DNA of 64,000 bases from Fibrobacteria bacterium (lineage in GTDB: Bacteria > Fibrobacterota > Fibrobacteria > UBA11236), in NCBI GenBank assembly GCA_025360005.1, contig JANYDA010000054.1:1-64000 (forward strand), given 5' to 3'. This document shows positions 54,917 through 63,332 of the stretch, in pieces. A program made the translations under genes and the position numbers. The notes below the pieces were generated by a model. The model searched no databases. It saw only the letters and a program-made list of their open reading frames with translations, and was not told where the DNA came from. How positions within the stretch are numbered: position 1 is the first letter of the stretch; each line of letters starts with the position of its first letter.

Positions 54917-55105
54917 CTAGGTTTCCGGCACGCGCAGGATGCGGCCCAGGGTCTCGTCGGGAACGTCGCTGTTGCGATCATGGCAATGCAGATCCATCTT
55001 GAGCACGTCCTGCCCCGCGCTCCCTCCCAGCCGCGCTTCCTGGCTGCGGACAAACGCCTCCAGATCCTTGCGGATGCCGGCGCGGAAGTTTTCGGGATTA
55101 TGCAT
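54917..55105 (-). pseudogene. N-terminal PHP-domain fragment, cut by in-frame TAG
   Basis: About 62 residues beginning MHNPENFRAGIRKDLEAF and reaching KMDLHCHDRNSDVPDETLGRILRV, the first PHP motif (D-x-H-x-H). After TAG the same frame continues without a further stop as LPTAKLIRTLKANGADAITITNHNN and GAEFS, the next PHP motifs, up to the GTG at 54751. This shows that one ancestral gene (52307-55105) is broken by a single nonsense codon. The ATG overlaps the stop of the upstream glycosidase gene by eight bases. A sequencing error or a read-through event are the alternatives. Confidence 0.7.
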
Positions 55106-57515
55106 GTTGGATCCTTTGCTTTCCGGGGTTCCCGGTCTGCGCCGCCTGCGCGCGCGCGGTGGGGAAGGTCAGGTTCCCGGTATCGCCGGGCAGAACCAGG
55201 CGGTAAAAACCGTCCGTGATGGGGTAGGGGAATTCCGGCGCCAGGCCGGAGGCCGCGGGCAAGTTGAATTGGATGGGCGCCGCGTCCTGATGCGCCTTCC
55301 GATGCACGCTCCAGGTGAGAAAGGCGGCCACCGGCCCTTGCTTGAGGCTGAAGTTCACGGTGCCGTGGGGCGTGGGCGCGCCCATCGCCTCCAGATGCAT
55401 GCCCGGCTTGAACCATTTCACGGGCGCAGCCTCCGCCAGGCGCAGCGTTCCGCCCCGTTCGGAAACCAGCATCTCGCGGATGAGGTTGACGAATTCCGCC
55501 GCCGACCAGCCGTGATCGCCGTCGCCCATGCAGCCGCCGAACATGCGCGGATGCATGGCTTCCGGCCAGGCATAGGTGGGCGAAGCGCGCCGCACCAGGG
55601 CTTCCAGGATGGCGAACCAGCGCCCGTCCCCGGCCGCCATCAACGCGCGCGCCAATTGGACGGAGAGGTAGGGGTTGAGCCCGGTATGGACGATGCGCTG
55701 GAAGAAGAGGCCGTCGCGCAGGTTACTGTCCATCAGGTAGGCGACGGTCCCTTGCAGCCAAGGCGCTTCGGGATCCACGATGTCCAGGGGCGTCACCCCC
55801 ACCAGGTTGCCGATGGCGGCGGAATCCAGGGAACGATAGGGCGAGCAGGGCAGAGCCTTCCGCCCGCATTTCTTCCAGGCCCAGTCCATGGACGCGTCCA
55901 CGTCGCCGCGGTATTCGCGGAGGATGCCGGAGATCCATTCTGTATCGCGCGTGTTACCCAGCTTGGACGCGGCCCAGCGCGCGGCTTCCAGGCCTGCCAG
56001 GCTCCACAGGTTATCCCAATAATAATGGTCGTTGGGGCCGAAATGCTCCGCCGAGAATCCCGGCGGCAAAAGGCCGTAATGCGGGGAGGGCGCCCCCAGG
56101 GTGCTTTTCCGCATCTTATCGATCCACTTGACGCCTTTGATCAGGGAGGGATAGAACATTTCCAAAAGGTCCGGGTTGCCGCCGCGCCGCACGTGGTTCA
56201 CCAGGGTCCACATTGCCTGGCCATTGCTGTCCCATTCGCCGCGCTGGCTCTTGAAGAACCCGTCCCTGGCCTGCAGGCGCGGATACCGGCGCAGCTTGGG
56301 CTCCACGCGCGATCCGTATCCCAGGTTCTCGAAGGCCAGCGCGATGAAGGCGGAGTCGCGGAACCAATGGCTGTGGTACAGGAAGGTGCCGGGCGAGAAA
56401 TGATCGCCGTCGTCGAACACGTGCAGGTGGTTCTTGACCGCCAGGAAAGCTTCCTCCAGGCGCGCCTCCGGGAGGCGGATGCGGAGCCCGTCCGCTTGCA
56501 AATCGCGCCAGCGCTGGACTTGGCGCGCGCGCGCATCGTTGTGGGATTTGCGGGTGATGCCGGTCAATTGCAGGGGCGGGACCTTGGCGGCCTTGCTTCC
56601 CTTGCCGCCCAGGATCCCCAAGGCGTCGATGACGCGCGTTTCTCCGGGCGCCAATTCCAGATCCCATTCCGCCTGCCCGCACGCCACGCCGGACTTGGAC
56701 TTGAGGCTGGTGCGGCCGGCGATGAGCACGTCGCGCAGGAGCGGATCGCCGTGATGGCGATCGGAGATCACCACGCGGTGGGGCTCGTCCAGCAGCAGCA
56801 GGCCATTGCGACCGTTGAGGCGCCACAGGCGATCCTGGTAGCGGATGGAATTGATGTGGCCCATGGTCAGCATGTTATAGGGGCGGATGGCCAGCCCGAA
56901 ACGCAGGGACAGATGATCCGGAGATCGGTTGCGGATGGTATGCGAGAAGCCCAGGTATTCCTCGCCGCCCAGCCCGAGCGCCATGGCCTCCGAATGCCAT
57001 TCCACCGCGGGATCGATTTCATAGCGCGTGATGACGCAGGGGAGCGATCCTTCGGAAAGTTTCTGTGCGGCCTGCCAGCGGGGGATGAAGCGGGGCGGGA
57101 GATGGCTGCGCCCATCGATGCGCAGATACGGGAATACGGACCAGCCGTAAGGCTGGAGCGTCAGCATGCCCACGGGATCGATCATGGCTTCGCGCGGACT
57201 GTCCTCCAGCCCCAGCGAGGTCCAATTGCGGCAGGTGAGATTGGTTTTGATGAGGTTGATGGCGGTGGGGATGAACTCCTCCCCGTCCGGATCCACCTGG
57301 CGTTCCACCCATAAGGGCCAGATCCAATCCAGGTTGCTTTGGATGGCCATGGTATTGTTGAGGCCGGAAAGCATGATGGCCAGGCCCTGTTCCATCAACT
57401 CCATGGGGAAGGCCACCGTCGAAGGCCGGCCCAGATGCGACAAACCATTCAGGAACGGCACCAGGTATCCCTTGCCGGACCACTTCAAATATGCGTGCAG
57501 GATTTTTTCCAACAT
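55098..57515 (-). CDS. Six-hairpin glycoside hydrolase-like protein
   Basis: An 805-residue protein. The N-terminal third is beta-rich (a super-sandwich-like domain) and the C-terminal two thirds is an (alpha/alpha)6 barrel similar to GH15, GH63 or GH116 enzymes: FHSHWFRDSAF-type (YHSHWFRDSAFIALAF), WDSNGQAMWTLVNHV and YYWDNLWSLAGLEAARWAA are visible. The catalytic acidic residues and substrate cannot be fixed from sequence, so a disaccharide or glucan is only a guess. No signal peptide is seen, so it is probably cytoplasmic. It overlaps the following PHP-glycosyltransferase gene, so the two may act on the same carbohydrate. Confidence 0.7.
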   Translation of the reverse strand: MLEKILHAYLKWSGKGYLVPFLNGLSHLGRPSTVAFPMELMEQGLAIMLSGLNNTMAIQSNLDWIWPLWVERQVDPDGEEFIPTAINLIKTNLTCRNWTSLGLEDSPREAMIDPVGMLTLQPYGWSVFPYLRIDGRSHLPPRFIPRWQAAQKLSEGSLPCVITRYEIDPAVEWHSEAMALGLGGEEYLGFSHTIRNRSPDHLSLRFGLAIRPYNMLTMGHINSIRYQDRLWRLNGRNGLLLLDEPHRVVISDRHHGDPLLRDVLIAGRTSLKSKSGVACGQAEWDLELAPGETRVIDALGILGGKGSKAAKVPPLQLTGITRKSHNDARARQVQRWRDLQADGLRIRLPEARLEEAFLAVKNHLHVFDDGDHFSPGTFLYHSHWFRDSAFIALAFENLGYGSRVEPKLRRYPRLQARDGFFKSQRGEWDSNGQAMWTLVNHVRRGGNPDLLEMFYPSLIKGVKWIDKMRKSTLGAPSPHYGLLPPGFSAEHFGPNDHYYWDNLWSLAGLEAARWAASKLGNTRDTEWISGILREYRGDVDASMDWAWKKCGRKALPCSPYRSLDSAAIGNLVGVTPLDIVDPEAPWLQGTVAYLMDSNLRDGLFFQRIVHTGLNPYLSVQLARALMAAGDGRWFAILEALVRRASPTYAWPEAMHPRMFGGCMGDGDHGWSAAEFVNLIREMLVSERGGTLRLAEAAPVKWFKPGMHLEAMGAPTPHGTVNFSLKQGPVAAFLTWSVHRKAHQDAAPIQFNLPAASGLAPEFPYPITDGFYRLVLPGDTGNLTFPTARAQAAQTGNPGKQRIQHA

Positions 57516-57646
57516 CGTTCCGGGCCGGGGATTGCGCCAATCAAGACCCGGGTATCCTCGTTCAGGTTTCGGCCATGGTTTCCATTTCCCATAGTATAAG
57601 CTCTCGCACGGCCAGGATCCCTCCTGGAAAGGCCATTTTGGGCTTG

Positions 57647-57676
57647 TGAAACGCTCCTGAAACCGTTCTGTATCAT
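57647..57676 (+). promoter_or_regulatory. Distal Pho box with -10 upstream of the porin gene
   Basis: TGAAAC-gctcc-TGAAAC-cgttc-TGTATC: two perfect units and one weaker unit at exact 11-bp spacing (57647-57674). TATCAT at 57671-57676 follows the second perfect unit after seven bases, the same geometry as the proximal box. It would give a second start about 270 bp upstream of the porin. Confidence 0.5.
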
Positions 57677-57703
57677 GGCCGTTACCGAAACGGAGATGTT
57701 ACG
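57669..57703. repeat. Two abutting one-mismatch palindrome copies
   Basis: TGTATC-atggcc-GTTACC, then with one shared base CGAAAC-ggagat-GTTACG. This is the same tandem arrangement (one-base overlap) as at 12751-12785, again in an intergenic region. Confidence 0.5.
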
Positions 57704-57863
57704 CAGGCGGGCCGGCCGCCGCTTTCCCGTAGCTTGCGGGGCTGGCGCTGGGTTTCCTGATTACGCGGGATTGAAATGGGGCCGCAATGGAATTGTAACG
57801 GATGATTTCCAGATTCTCACCCATGGAAAAACCGAGGTCTGGGAGAGCGGGGCATGTCCGGTC

Positions 57864-57904
57864 GGAAACCCCTCTGAAACAGGATTGAAACACCCGGGTA
57901 TGAC
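57864..57904 (+). promoter_or_regulatory. Pho box and -10 of the porin-pst operon
   Basis: GGAAAC-ccctc-TGAAAC-aggat-TGAAAC (57864-57891): three units at 11-bp spacing. After seven bases comes TATGAC (57899-57904) as -10. The porin start follows with AGGAG at 57937-57941. This resembles activator-dependent Pho promoters, in which the box replaces the -35. Confidence 0.65.
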
Positions 57905-57946
57905 TTTTCCATGCTTGCTTTTTTGAACTTTACTTTAGGAGAAATG

Positions 57947-59317
57947 ATGAATAAGTCGATGCTACTGTCCCTCCTGCTCTTGGCCTACGGCGCCGCGAAA
58001 GCAGCGGATGGCGACACCACCAAAACCGATCAGCCCGCGGGAACCGCCGCACCTTCTCAGGAAGAGGCGCTTTCCAACCTCAAAGGCCAAGTGGATGGAT
58101 TGAACGAAAGCTACCTGGAAACCAAGGGAACCGTGGACAAACTCGCCAAGTTGAAGGTGGGGGGCTACATCCAGGCCCAATACCAGTATGCTGATACCAA
58201 CGGATCCGCGGCGGGCGGTTTCGCCGGCGGCGGTTTCCCCGCCAATTCCAACCAACGCTTGCAACTCCGCCGCGTCCGCCTAAAGACCACCTATGATGCG
58301 GGTACCAGCCAGTACGTCATGGAGTTTGAGGCGGTTCCCAGCGGCGTTGTCCTCAAGGACGCCGAAGTCATCCTGAAAGAGCCCTGGCTCAACACCTTCA
58401 CCCTGGCTTTCGGATTGATGGATCGTCCCTTCGGTTTTGAAATCCCCTACTCCTCCTCGGCCCATGAAGCCCCGGAGCGGACCCGCGTCTACCAGACCGT
58501 CTTCAAGAACGAAAAGGACCTGGGCCTCAAGCTGGAAATCAATCCTACCGAGAAGATGGGGTTCCTCCAGTACCTGAATCTCAAAGGCGGCCTGTATTCC
58601 GGCACGGCCGGGTACGGCACCGGCGCGGGCGTCGTAGCCGGCACGGGCGATGAAATCGACAGCACCTTTGACTTCATCGGACGCGCGGGCTTTAAGCTCC
58701 CTTTCAACGACCTCAACCTGGCCATCGACGGCGGCGTATCGTATTACCAGGGTTATCTCCTGGGAGTGAACGACACCCTGTATACCCTGTCCGGAACATC
58801 CTTCGGCACGGGCCTCGGCTCCAAGAATAAAACCTACGATCGGAACGTGATGGGCGCCGATCTGCAGATCTACTACTCCATCCCCGTCATCGGGGATATC
58901 CTGGGCGGAACCTCCGTGCGCGGCGAATACCTTTCCGGCAAGACCATCGGCACCGCCGGCAACAGCCAACCCTATGGAACCTCGGTCATTCCCATGTACG
59001 AGCGCAACTTCATGGGCTGGTATGCCAGCTGGATCCAGAACCTGGGCAGCATGTTCCAAACGGTGGTGAAGTACGATGTATATGATCCCAATACCGATGT
59101 GAAAGGCTCCGATGTAGGCGTTGCGGCCAATGCGAAATTGGGCTCCGCGGATCTCCAGTACACTACGCTGGGACTCGGCCTCATCTACTTCTGGGATGCC
59201 AACGTCAAGTTGACCGCTTACTACGACATGATCACCAACGAAGAGGCTTCCACGGGCGCCTTCTCCAAGGATTTGAACGATAACGTCTTCACCGCCCGCG
59301 CGCAGGTGAAGTTCTAG
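57947..59317 (+). CDS. Phosphate-selective porin (OprO/OprP family)
   Basis: A 456-residue outer-membrane porin of the OprO/P family, which conducts phosphate or pyrophosphate/polyphosphate. A signal peptide (MLLSLLLLAYGAAKA) is followed by a short coiled-coil or oligomerisation segment (about 35-75), then a barrel starting with KLKVGGYIQAQYQY and ending in a terminal strand NVFTARAQVKF with C-terminal Phe. The residues around RLQLRRVRLKTTYD match the family. AGGAG lies five bases before the ATG at 57947 (ATG at 57944 is also possible). It is followed by pstS on the same strand and preceded by a Pho box, so it supplies phosphate to the Pst system. No family-level discrimination between O and P is possible. 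Confidence 0.9.
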   Translation: MNKSMLLSLLLLAYGAAKAADGDTTKTDQPAGTAAPSQEEALSNLKGQVDGLNESYLETKGTVDKLAKLKVGGYIQAQYQYADTNGSAAGGFAGGGFPANSNQRLQLRRVRLKTTYDAGTSQYVMEFEAVPSGVVLKDAEVILKEPWLNTFTLAFGLMDRPFGFEIPYSSSAHEAPERTRVYQTVFKNEKDLGLKLEINPTEKMGFLQYLNLKGGLYSGTAGYGTGAGVVAGTGDEIDSTFDFIGRAGFKLPFNDLNLAIDGGVSYYQGYLLGVNDTLYTLSGTSFGTGLGSKNKTYDRNVMGADLQIYYSIPVIGDILGGTSVRGEYLSGKTIGTAGNSQPYGTSVIPMYERNFMGWYASWIQNLGSMFQTVVKYDVYDPNTDVKGSDVGVAANAKLGSADLQYTTLGLGLIYFWDANVKLTAYYDMITNEEASTGAFSKDLNDNVFTARAQVKF

Positions 59318-59323
59318 CCATTG

Positions 59324-59347
59324 TCCCTCCTCCGCATGGGGGAGGGA
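59324..59347 (+). other. Strong hairpin between porin and pstS
   Basis: TCCCTCCTCC, loop GCAT, GGGGGAGGGA, a ten-base-pair stem with one wobble and no T-run. It lies seven bases after the porin stop. It may stabilise the porin mRNA end or reduce downstream transcription. A single TGAAAC follows at 59351-59356 without a partner. Confidence 0.5.
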
Positions 59348-59386
59348 AGTTGAAACGAAATGAATAATCGCATAAGGAGTTATGGA

Positions 59387-60211
59387 ATGAGAAAAACAAT
59401 CCTGATGGGAGCCGCCGCCCTTTCCCTGGCCGTGGCCGCATCCGCAAAGACCACTATCACCGTCAAAGGGTCGGACACCATGGTCATCATGGCGCAGCGC
59501 TGGGCGGAAACCTATATGACCGCGCATCCGGACGTGGTCCTCCAGGTCACGGGCGGCGGTTCCGGAACCGGCATCTCCGCCCTCATCAACGGAGCCACGG
59601 ATATCTGCGACGCGTCCCGCCCCATGAAGGCGAGCGAGCGCGAAAACCTGAAGTCCCGTTACAGCTCGCTGGGCGTGGAAATCAAGGCGGCCAAGGACGG
59701 CTTGTCCGTTTACCTGAACGACCAGAATCCCGTCGAGGCTTTGTCCTTGCAGCAGCTTTTGGCCATCTACACCGGCGCCACCACCAATTGGAAGGATGTG
59801 GGCGGACCGGACGCCAAAATCGTCGTGTACGGACGCGAGAACAATTCCGGCACCTACGTTTTCTTCCGCGACAACGTGCTGATGGGCAAGGACTATACCT
59901 CGACCATGCAATCCCTGCCCGGCACCGCCGCGGTGGTGAACGCGGTGGCCAAGGACAAGTTCGGCATCGGTTATGGCGGCGCCGCGTATGGCAAGGGGAT
60001 CAAGTTCGCCAAGATCAAGAAGGATGAGGCCTCCGCGGGCGTTGCTCCCACCGCCGAGACCATCAAGGACGGCAGCTATCCGCTGACCCGCTACCTGTAT
60101 ATGTACCTGCGGAATCGGCCCACGGGCGAGATCAAGAAGTACATCGACTGGACGCTCAGCTCCGAGGGGCAGGCGGTAGTCGCCCAGGTCGGTTATTTCC
60201 CCGTCAAATAA
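59387..60211 (+). CDS. pstS: Phosphate ABC transporter substrate-binding protein
   Basis: A 274-residue periplasmic phosphate-binding protein. The signal peptide is MRKTILMGAAALSLAVAASA, then the conserved TITVKGSDTM, VTGGGSGTGISALINGATDICDASR and YGRENNSGTYVFFRDNVL, the phosphate-binding loops. The C-terminal region GAAYGKGIKFAKIKKDE and YPLTRYLYMYLRNRP are typical. The ATG at 59387 has AGGAG about seven bases upstream. An earlier in-frame ATG at 59360 lacks a good site. It is followed by pstC, and the whole set is under the Pho box ahead of the porin. Confidence 0.94.
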   Translation: MRKTILMGAAALSLAVAASAKTTITVKGSDTMVIMAQRWAETYMTAHPDVVLQVTGGGSGTGISALINGATDICDASRPMKASERENLKSRYSSLGVEIKAAKDGLSVYLNDQNPVEALSLQQLLAIYTGATTNWKDVGGPDAKIVVYGRENNSGTYVFFRDNVLMGKDYTSTMQSLPGTAAVVNAVAKDKFGIGYGGAAYGKGIKFAKIKKDEASAGVAPTAETIKDGSYPLTRYLYMYLRNRPTGEIKKYIDWTLSSEGQAVVAQVGYFPVK

Positions 60212-60265
60212 GGCCGCGGCAAAACCGTAAGAGCCCCCGGGGAACCGGTGCTGAAAGGATTCCGT

Positions 60266-61465
60266 ATGTCGACCCCGATGCCTTCAAGGCCGGAGCGGCC
60301 AGAGCCGCCCAAGCCGGCGCATGGGGAAGCGGATAAGAGCGCGGCCGAATCCAAAGGGGCAGCGCCGCCTTCCGGCGCCGCCCCGGTATCCCTTGCGGTT
60401 GAGGCATTGCCCGCCGTGCCGGCGCGCATGCCGGACGCCTCCGCGCGCAAGGTCCTCACCATGCGCAAACCCATGCGCCTGGGTGAAATGGCCATCGAGA
60501 AATCCATCCAGGGCGTGGCCCTGGTCTCCTTGATCTTCATCGGCCTGATTTTCGTTTTCGTGTTCCGGGAAGCTATCCCGCTTTTCACAGGCAAGGCCAC
60601 CGTCACCCCGGTACAGGCGGACGTGGGCGCTTCCGAAACCTACGGTGAAGAACCGGGCGCCCCCCTGGCCGTGGAACATCCCGAACTGGAACAGAAGCAG
60701 GTCCCCTTCCGGGCCAGGCACCTGCTCGTCAAGGATTGGCAACCGGTGTCCCTGGAGCCCAAGTACGGGCTGGCCCCGCTTTTCCTGGGTAGCTTGAAGG
60801 TTACCCTGATAGCCCTCCTCCTGGCCGGACCCATCGGCATCTTCGCCGCCCTGTTCACCTCCTTCTTCGCGCCCAAGTGGTCGCGCGAGTTCATGAAACC
60901 CGTCATCGAAATCCTGGCGGGCTTCCCGTCCGTGGTGGTGGGCTTTTTCGCCCTGGTCATCATGGCCACCGTATTGCAGAATCTTTTCGGCTACCAGTTC
61001 CGCCTCAACGCCTTCCTGGGCGGTGTGGCCATGGCCCTGGCCGTCATCCCCATCATTTATACCGTATCCGAGGACGCCCTGAACGCGGTTCCCAAGGTGA
61101 TGACGGAAGCGAGCCTGGCCCTGGGGGCCACCCGTTGGGAAACCGCCCTCTTCGTGGTCCTGCCTTCCGCCACGCCCGGCATCTTCGCCGCCGTAATCCT
61201 GGGCTTCGGCCGCGCTTTCGGCGAGACCATGATAGTGCTGATGGCCACGGGCAATGCGGCCCTGCTGTCGCCCTCCTTGTTGGATCCGGTGCGCACGCTT
61301 TCCGCCACCATCGGCGCGGAAATGGCCGAAGTGGTTTTCGGGGACGTGCATTACCGCGTCCTCTTCTTCGTGGGCGCCTTGCTTTTCATCATCTCCTTCA
61401 GCCTCAATGCCATCGCGGAATTCTTCGTCCGCACCCGGCTGCTGAAGCAGTTCAAGGGAGCCTAA
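60266..61465 (+). CDS. pstC: Phosphate ABC transporter permease PstC
   Basis: A 399-residue inner-membrane permease that forms the phosphate channel with PstA. The family part is the C-terminal 320 residues with six helices and the loop ASLALGATRWETALFVVLPSATPGI (EAA motif). The first ~75 residues are Pro/Ala/Glu-rich and cytoplasmic, and a periplasmic loop of about 80 residues (TPVQADVGASETYGEEPGAP...) follows the first helix, longer than in many PstC proteins. The ATG at 60266 has AAAGGA six bases upstream. A one-mismatch palindrome lies at 60788-60805. Confidence 0.93.
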   Translation: MSTPMPSRPERPEPPKPAHGEADKSAAESKGAAPPSGAAPVSLAVEALPAVPARMPDASARKVLTMRKPMRLGEMAIEKSIQGVALVSLIFIGLIFVFVFREAIPLFTGKATVTPVQADVGASETYGEEPGAPLAVEHPELEQKQVPFRARHLLVKDWQPVSLEPKYGLAPLFLGSLKVTLIALLLAGPIGIFAALFTSFFAPKWSREFMKPVIEILAGFPSVVVGFFALVIMATVLQNLFGYQFRLNAFLGGVAMALAVIPIIYTVSEDALNAVPKVMTEASLALGATRWETALFVVLPSATPGIFAAVILGFGRAFGETMIVLMATGNAALLSPSLLDPVRTLSATIGAEMAEVVFGDVHYRVLFFVGALLFIISFSLNAIAEFFVRTRLLKQFKGA

Positions 61466-61468
61466 ACC

Positions 61469-62374
61469 ATGGCCCGGACCAAAGACCTGATCGGAAAAGC
61501 GGTGGTGGCCTTTACGGCCGGCTGCGCTTTGGTGGCCGTGGCCGCGGTGGTTTGGATCATGGGGACCATCGTCTGGGGCGGCCATAGCCATCTCACCTGG
61601 ACCTTCCTCACGCAAGCGCCCAGCCAAGGCATGACCGAAGGCGGCATCTTCCCCGCCATCGTTGGGACCTTCCTGCTGGTGATGATCATGTCCATGTTCG
61701 GCGTCCCCATCGGCACCATCACGGCCATTTACCTCAGCGAATACGTGCATCGCCAATCCCGTTTCGCCAAGCTCATCCGCTTCGCGGTGAATACCCTGGC
61801 AGGCATCCCGGCCGTGGTTTTCGGCCTGTTCGGCTTGGGGTTCTTCATCCAATTCACCGGCAAGGGCATGGATTCCCTCTTCTATCAAGGGCAACTGCAT
61901 TGGGGCCAGCCCAATATCCTGTGGGCCAGCCTCACCATGGCCTTGCTGACCCTGCCCGTGGTCATCGTCTCCGTGGAAGAGGCCATCAAGACCGTACCGC
62001 GGGAGTTACGGGAAGCCTCCCTGGCCCTGGGCGTGACCAAATGGATGACCATCTGGAAAGTGGTATTGCCCAATTCCATCGGCGGCATCCTGACCGGCGC
62101 CATCCTGGCGGTGAGCCGCGGCGCGGGCGAAGTGGCCCCCATCCTGTTCACCGGCGCGGCCTACTTCCTGCCCAACCTGCCGCATACCTTCACGGACCAG
62201 TTCATGGAGCTGGGCTACCATCTCTATATCATGACCACGCAATCCACGGACGTGGAGAAGACCATGGGCATCCAGTACGCCACCACCCTGGTGCTTCTGC
62301 TGCTGACCTTCACGCTTAATTTTTCAGCCATCTTCATGCGGTACCGGTTGCGAAAGCGCCGGGTATTCGCATAA
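61469..62374 (+). CDS. pstA: Phosphate ABC transporter permease PstA
   Basis: A 301-residue permease with six predicted helices and the EAA-type loop [26 protein letters not shown]. It pairs with PstC in the inner membrane. The start at 61469 is three bases after the pstC stop, preceded by AGGGAG. Before pstB lies a 58-bp tandem repeat region (62383-62556). One palindrome copy with one mismatch is at 61993-62010. Confidence 0.94.
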   Translation: MARTKDLIGKAVVAFTAGCALVAVAAVVWIMGTIVWGGHSHLTWTFLTQAPSQGMTEGGIFPAIVGTFLLVMIMSMFGVPIGTITAIYLSEYVHRQSRFAKLIRFAVNTLAGIPAVVFGLFGLGFFIQFTGKGMDSLFYQGQLHWGQPNILWASLTMALLTLPVVIVSVEEAIKTVPRELREASLALGVTKWMTIWKVVLPNSIGGILTGAILAVSRGAGEVAPILFTGAAYFLPNLPHTFTDQFMELGYHLYIMTTQSTDVEKTMGIQYATTLVLLLLTFTLNFSAIFMRYRLRKRRVFA

Positions 62375-62382
62375 ACGAAAAT

Positions 62383-62556
62383 GCGTTGGCCCGTCAAGTA
62401 CCTCAAGCACTCGATAGAGCCAACGCCACGAACATTTCAAGCGTTGTCCCGTCGAGTGCCTCAAGCCTCGATAGGGCCAACGCCACGAACATTTACAAGC
62501 GTTGTCCTGCCGAGTGCCTCAAGCACTCGATAGGGCCAACGCCACTAACACGGAGT
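62383..62556 (+). repeat. Three tandem 58-bp units, each a cruciform hairpin
   Basis: Copies start at 62383, 62441 and 62499, exactly 58 bp apart. Each has an outer stem (GCGTTG ... CCAACGC) and an inner stem around GAGTGC-ctcaa-GCACTC, giving a 43- to 44-base hairpin, followed by CCACGAACA. They fill the gap between pstA and pstB and do not encode a protein. They could stabilise or process the operon mRNA, or be a REP-type element. A related single hairpin follows pstB. Confidence 0.8.
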
Positions 62557-62559
62557 TCC

Positions 62560-63330
62560 ATGGAAACCGCACCGCAATACGCCAAGCTCTACACCAAGGA
62601 TCTGAATCTCCACTACGGCAGCAAGCACGCCCTCAAGGGCATCAACCTGGACATGAAGGCCTACAAGGTCACCGCTCTCATCGGCCCTTCGGGCTGCGGC
62701 AAATCCACCTTCCTGCGCAGCCTCAACCGCATGAACGATTTGATCGAGAACGTCAAGATCCTGGGATCCGTCTTCGTCGACAACGTCGACATCTACAACA
62801 AGAAGGTGGACGAGGTGCAGCTCCGCAAGAAGGTGGGGATGATCTTCCAGAAGTCCAACCCCTTCCCCAAGTCCATCTACGACAACGTCGCCTACGGCCC
62901 GCGCATCCACGGATTGAGGGACAAGTCCAAGCTGGACGAACTGGTGGAAACCAGCCTGCGCCGCTCCGCGCTCTGGGACGAGGTGAAGGATGAGCTCAAG
63001 AAAAGCGCCTTCGCCCTTTCCGGCGGCCAGCAGCAGCGGCTGTGCATCGCGCGCGCCTTGGCCGTGGATCCGGAAGTGCTGCTCATGGACGAGCCGGCCA
63101 GCGCCCTGGATCCCATCGCCACGGCCAAGATCGAGGAATTGATCTATGAACTTAAGAGCACCTATACCATCGTTATCGTCACGCACAACATGCAGCAGGC
63201 GGCGCGGGTAAGCGACTACACGGCTTTTTTCTATATGGGACAAGTAGTGGAATTCGACTTTACGGAGAGGATGTTCACCTCTCCCAAGGAAAAGCAGACC
63301 GAGGACTACGTAACCGGCAGATTCGGATAG
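62560..63330 (+). CDS. pstB: Phosphate ABC transporter ATP-binding protein
   Basis: A 256-residue ABC ATPase. Walker A is GPSGCGKST (residues 42-50), the signature LSGGQQQR and Walker [14 protein letters not shown] follow, and the terminal part has the switch His in [25 protein letters not shown]. It powers the PstCA channel. The ATG at 62560 has GGAG four bases upstream. The open frame before it (from 62386) is the tandem-repeat sequence and is not coding. A cruciform hairpin and phoU follow. Confidence 0.97.
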   Translation: METAPQYAKLYTKDLNLHYGSKHALKGINLDMKAYKVTALIGPSGCGKSTFLRSLNRMNDLIENVKILGSVFVDNVDIYNKKVDEVQLRKKVGMIFQKSNPFPKSIYDNVAYGPRIHGLRDKSKLDELVETSLRRSALWDEVKDELKKSAFALSGGQQQRLCIARALAVDPEVLLMDEPASALDPIATAKIEELIYELKSTYTIVIVTHNMQQAARVSDYTAFFYMGQVVEFDFTERMFTSPKEKQTEDYVTGRFG

Positions 63331-63332
63331 TG

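Noticed and set aside
54917-54919. General recoding of TAG as a sense codon
   Set aside because: Several genes (TPR protein, secDF, aspS, porin, pstB) end in TAG at the expected place, so TAG is an ordinary stop here.
57675-57926. Small plus-strand reading frame beginning right after the distal Pho box
   Set aside because: Arg/Gly-rich composition, no Shine-Dalgarno sequence and no recognisable feature; it overlaps the promoter region of the porin. More likely leader sequence.
59351-59366. Pho box directly before pstS (TGAAAC then TGAATA)
   Set aside because: The second half deviates and spacing is ten rather than eleven; pstS is more likely read from the porin promoter.
62383-62556. Tandem units resembling a CRISPR array
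   Set aside because: The 58-bp units repeat entirely, including the segment that would be a spacer, and fold as internal hairpins; no cas genes are near.
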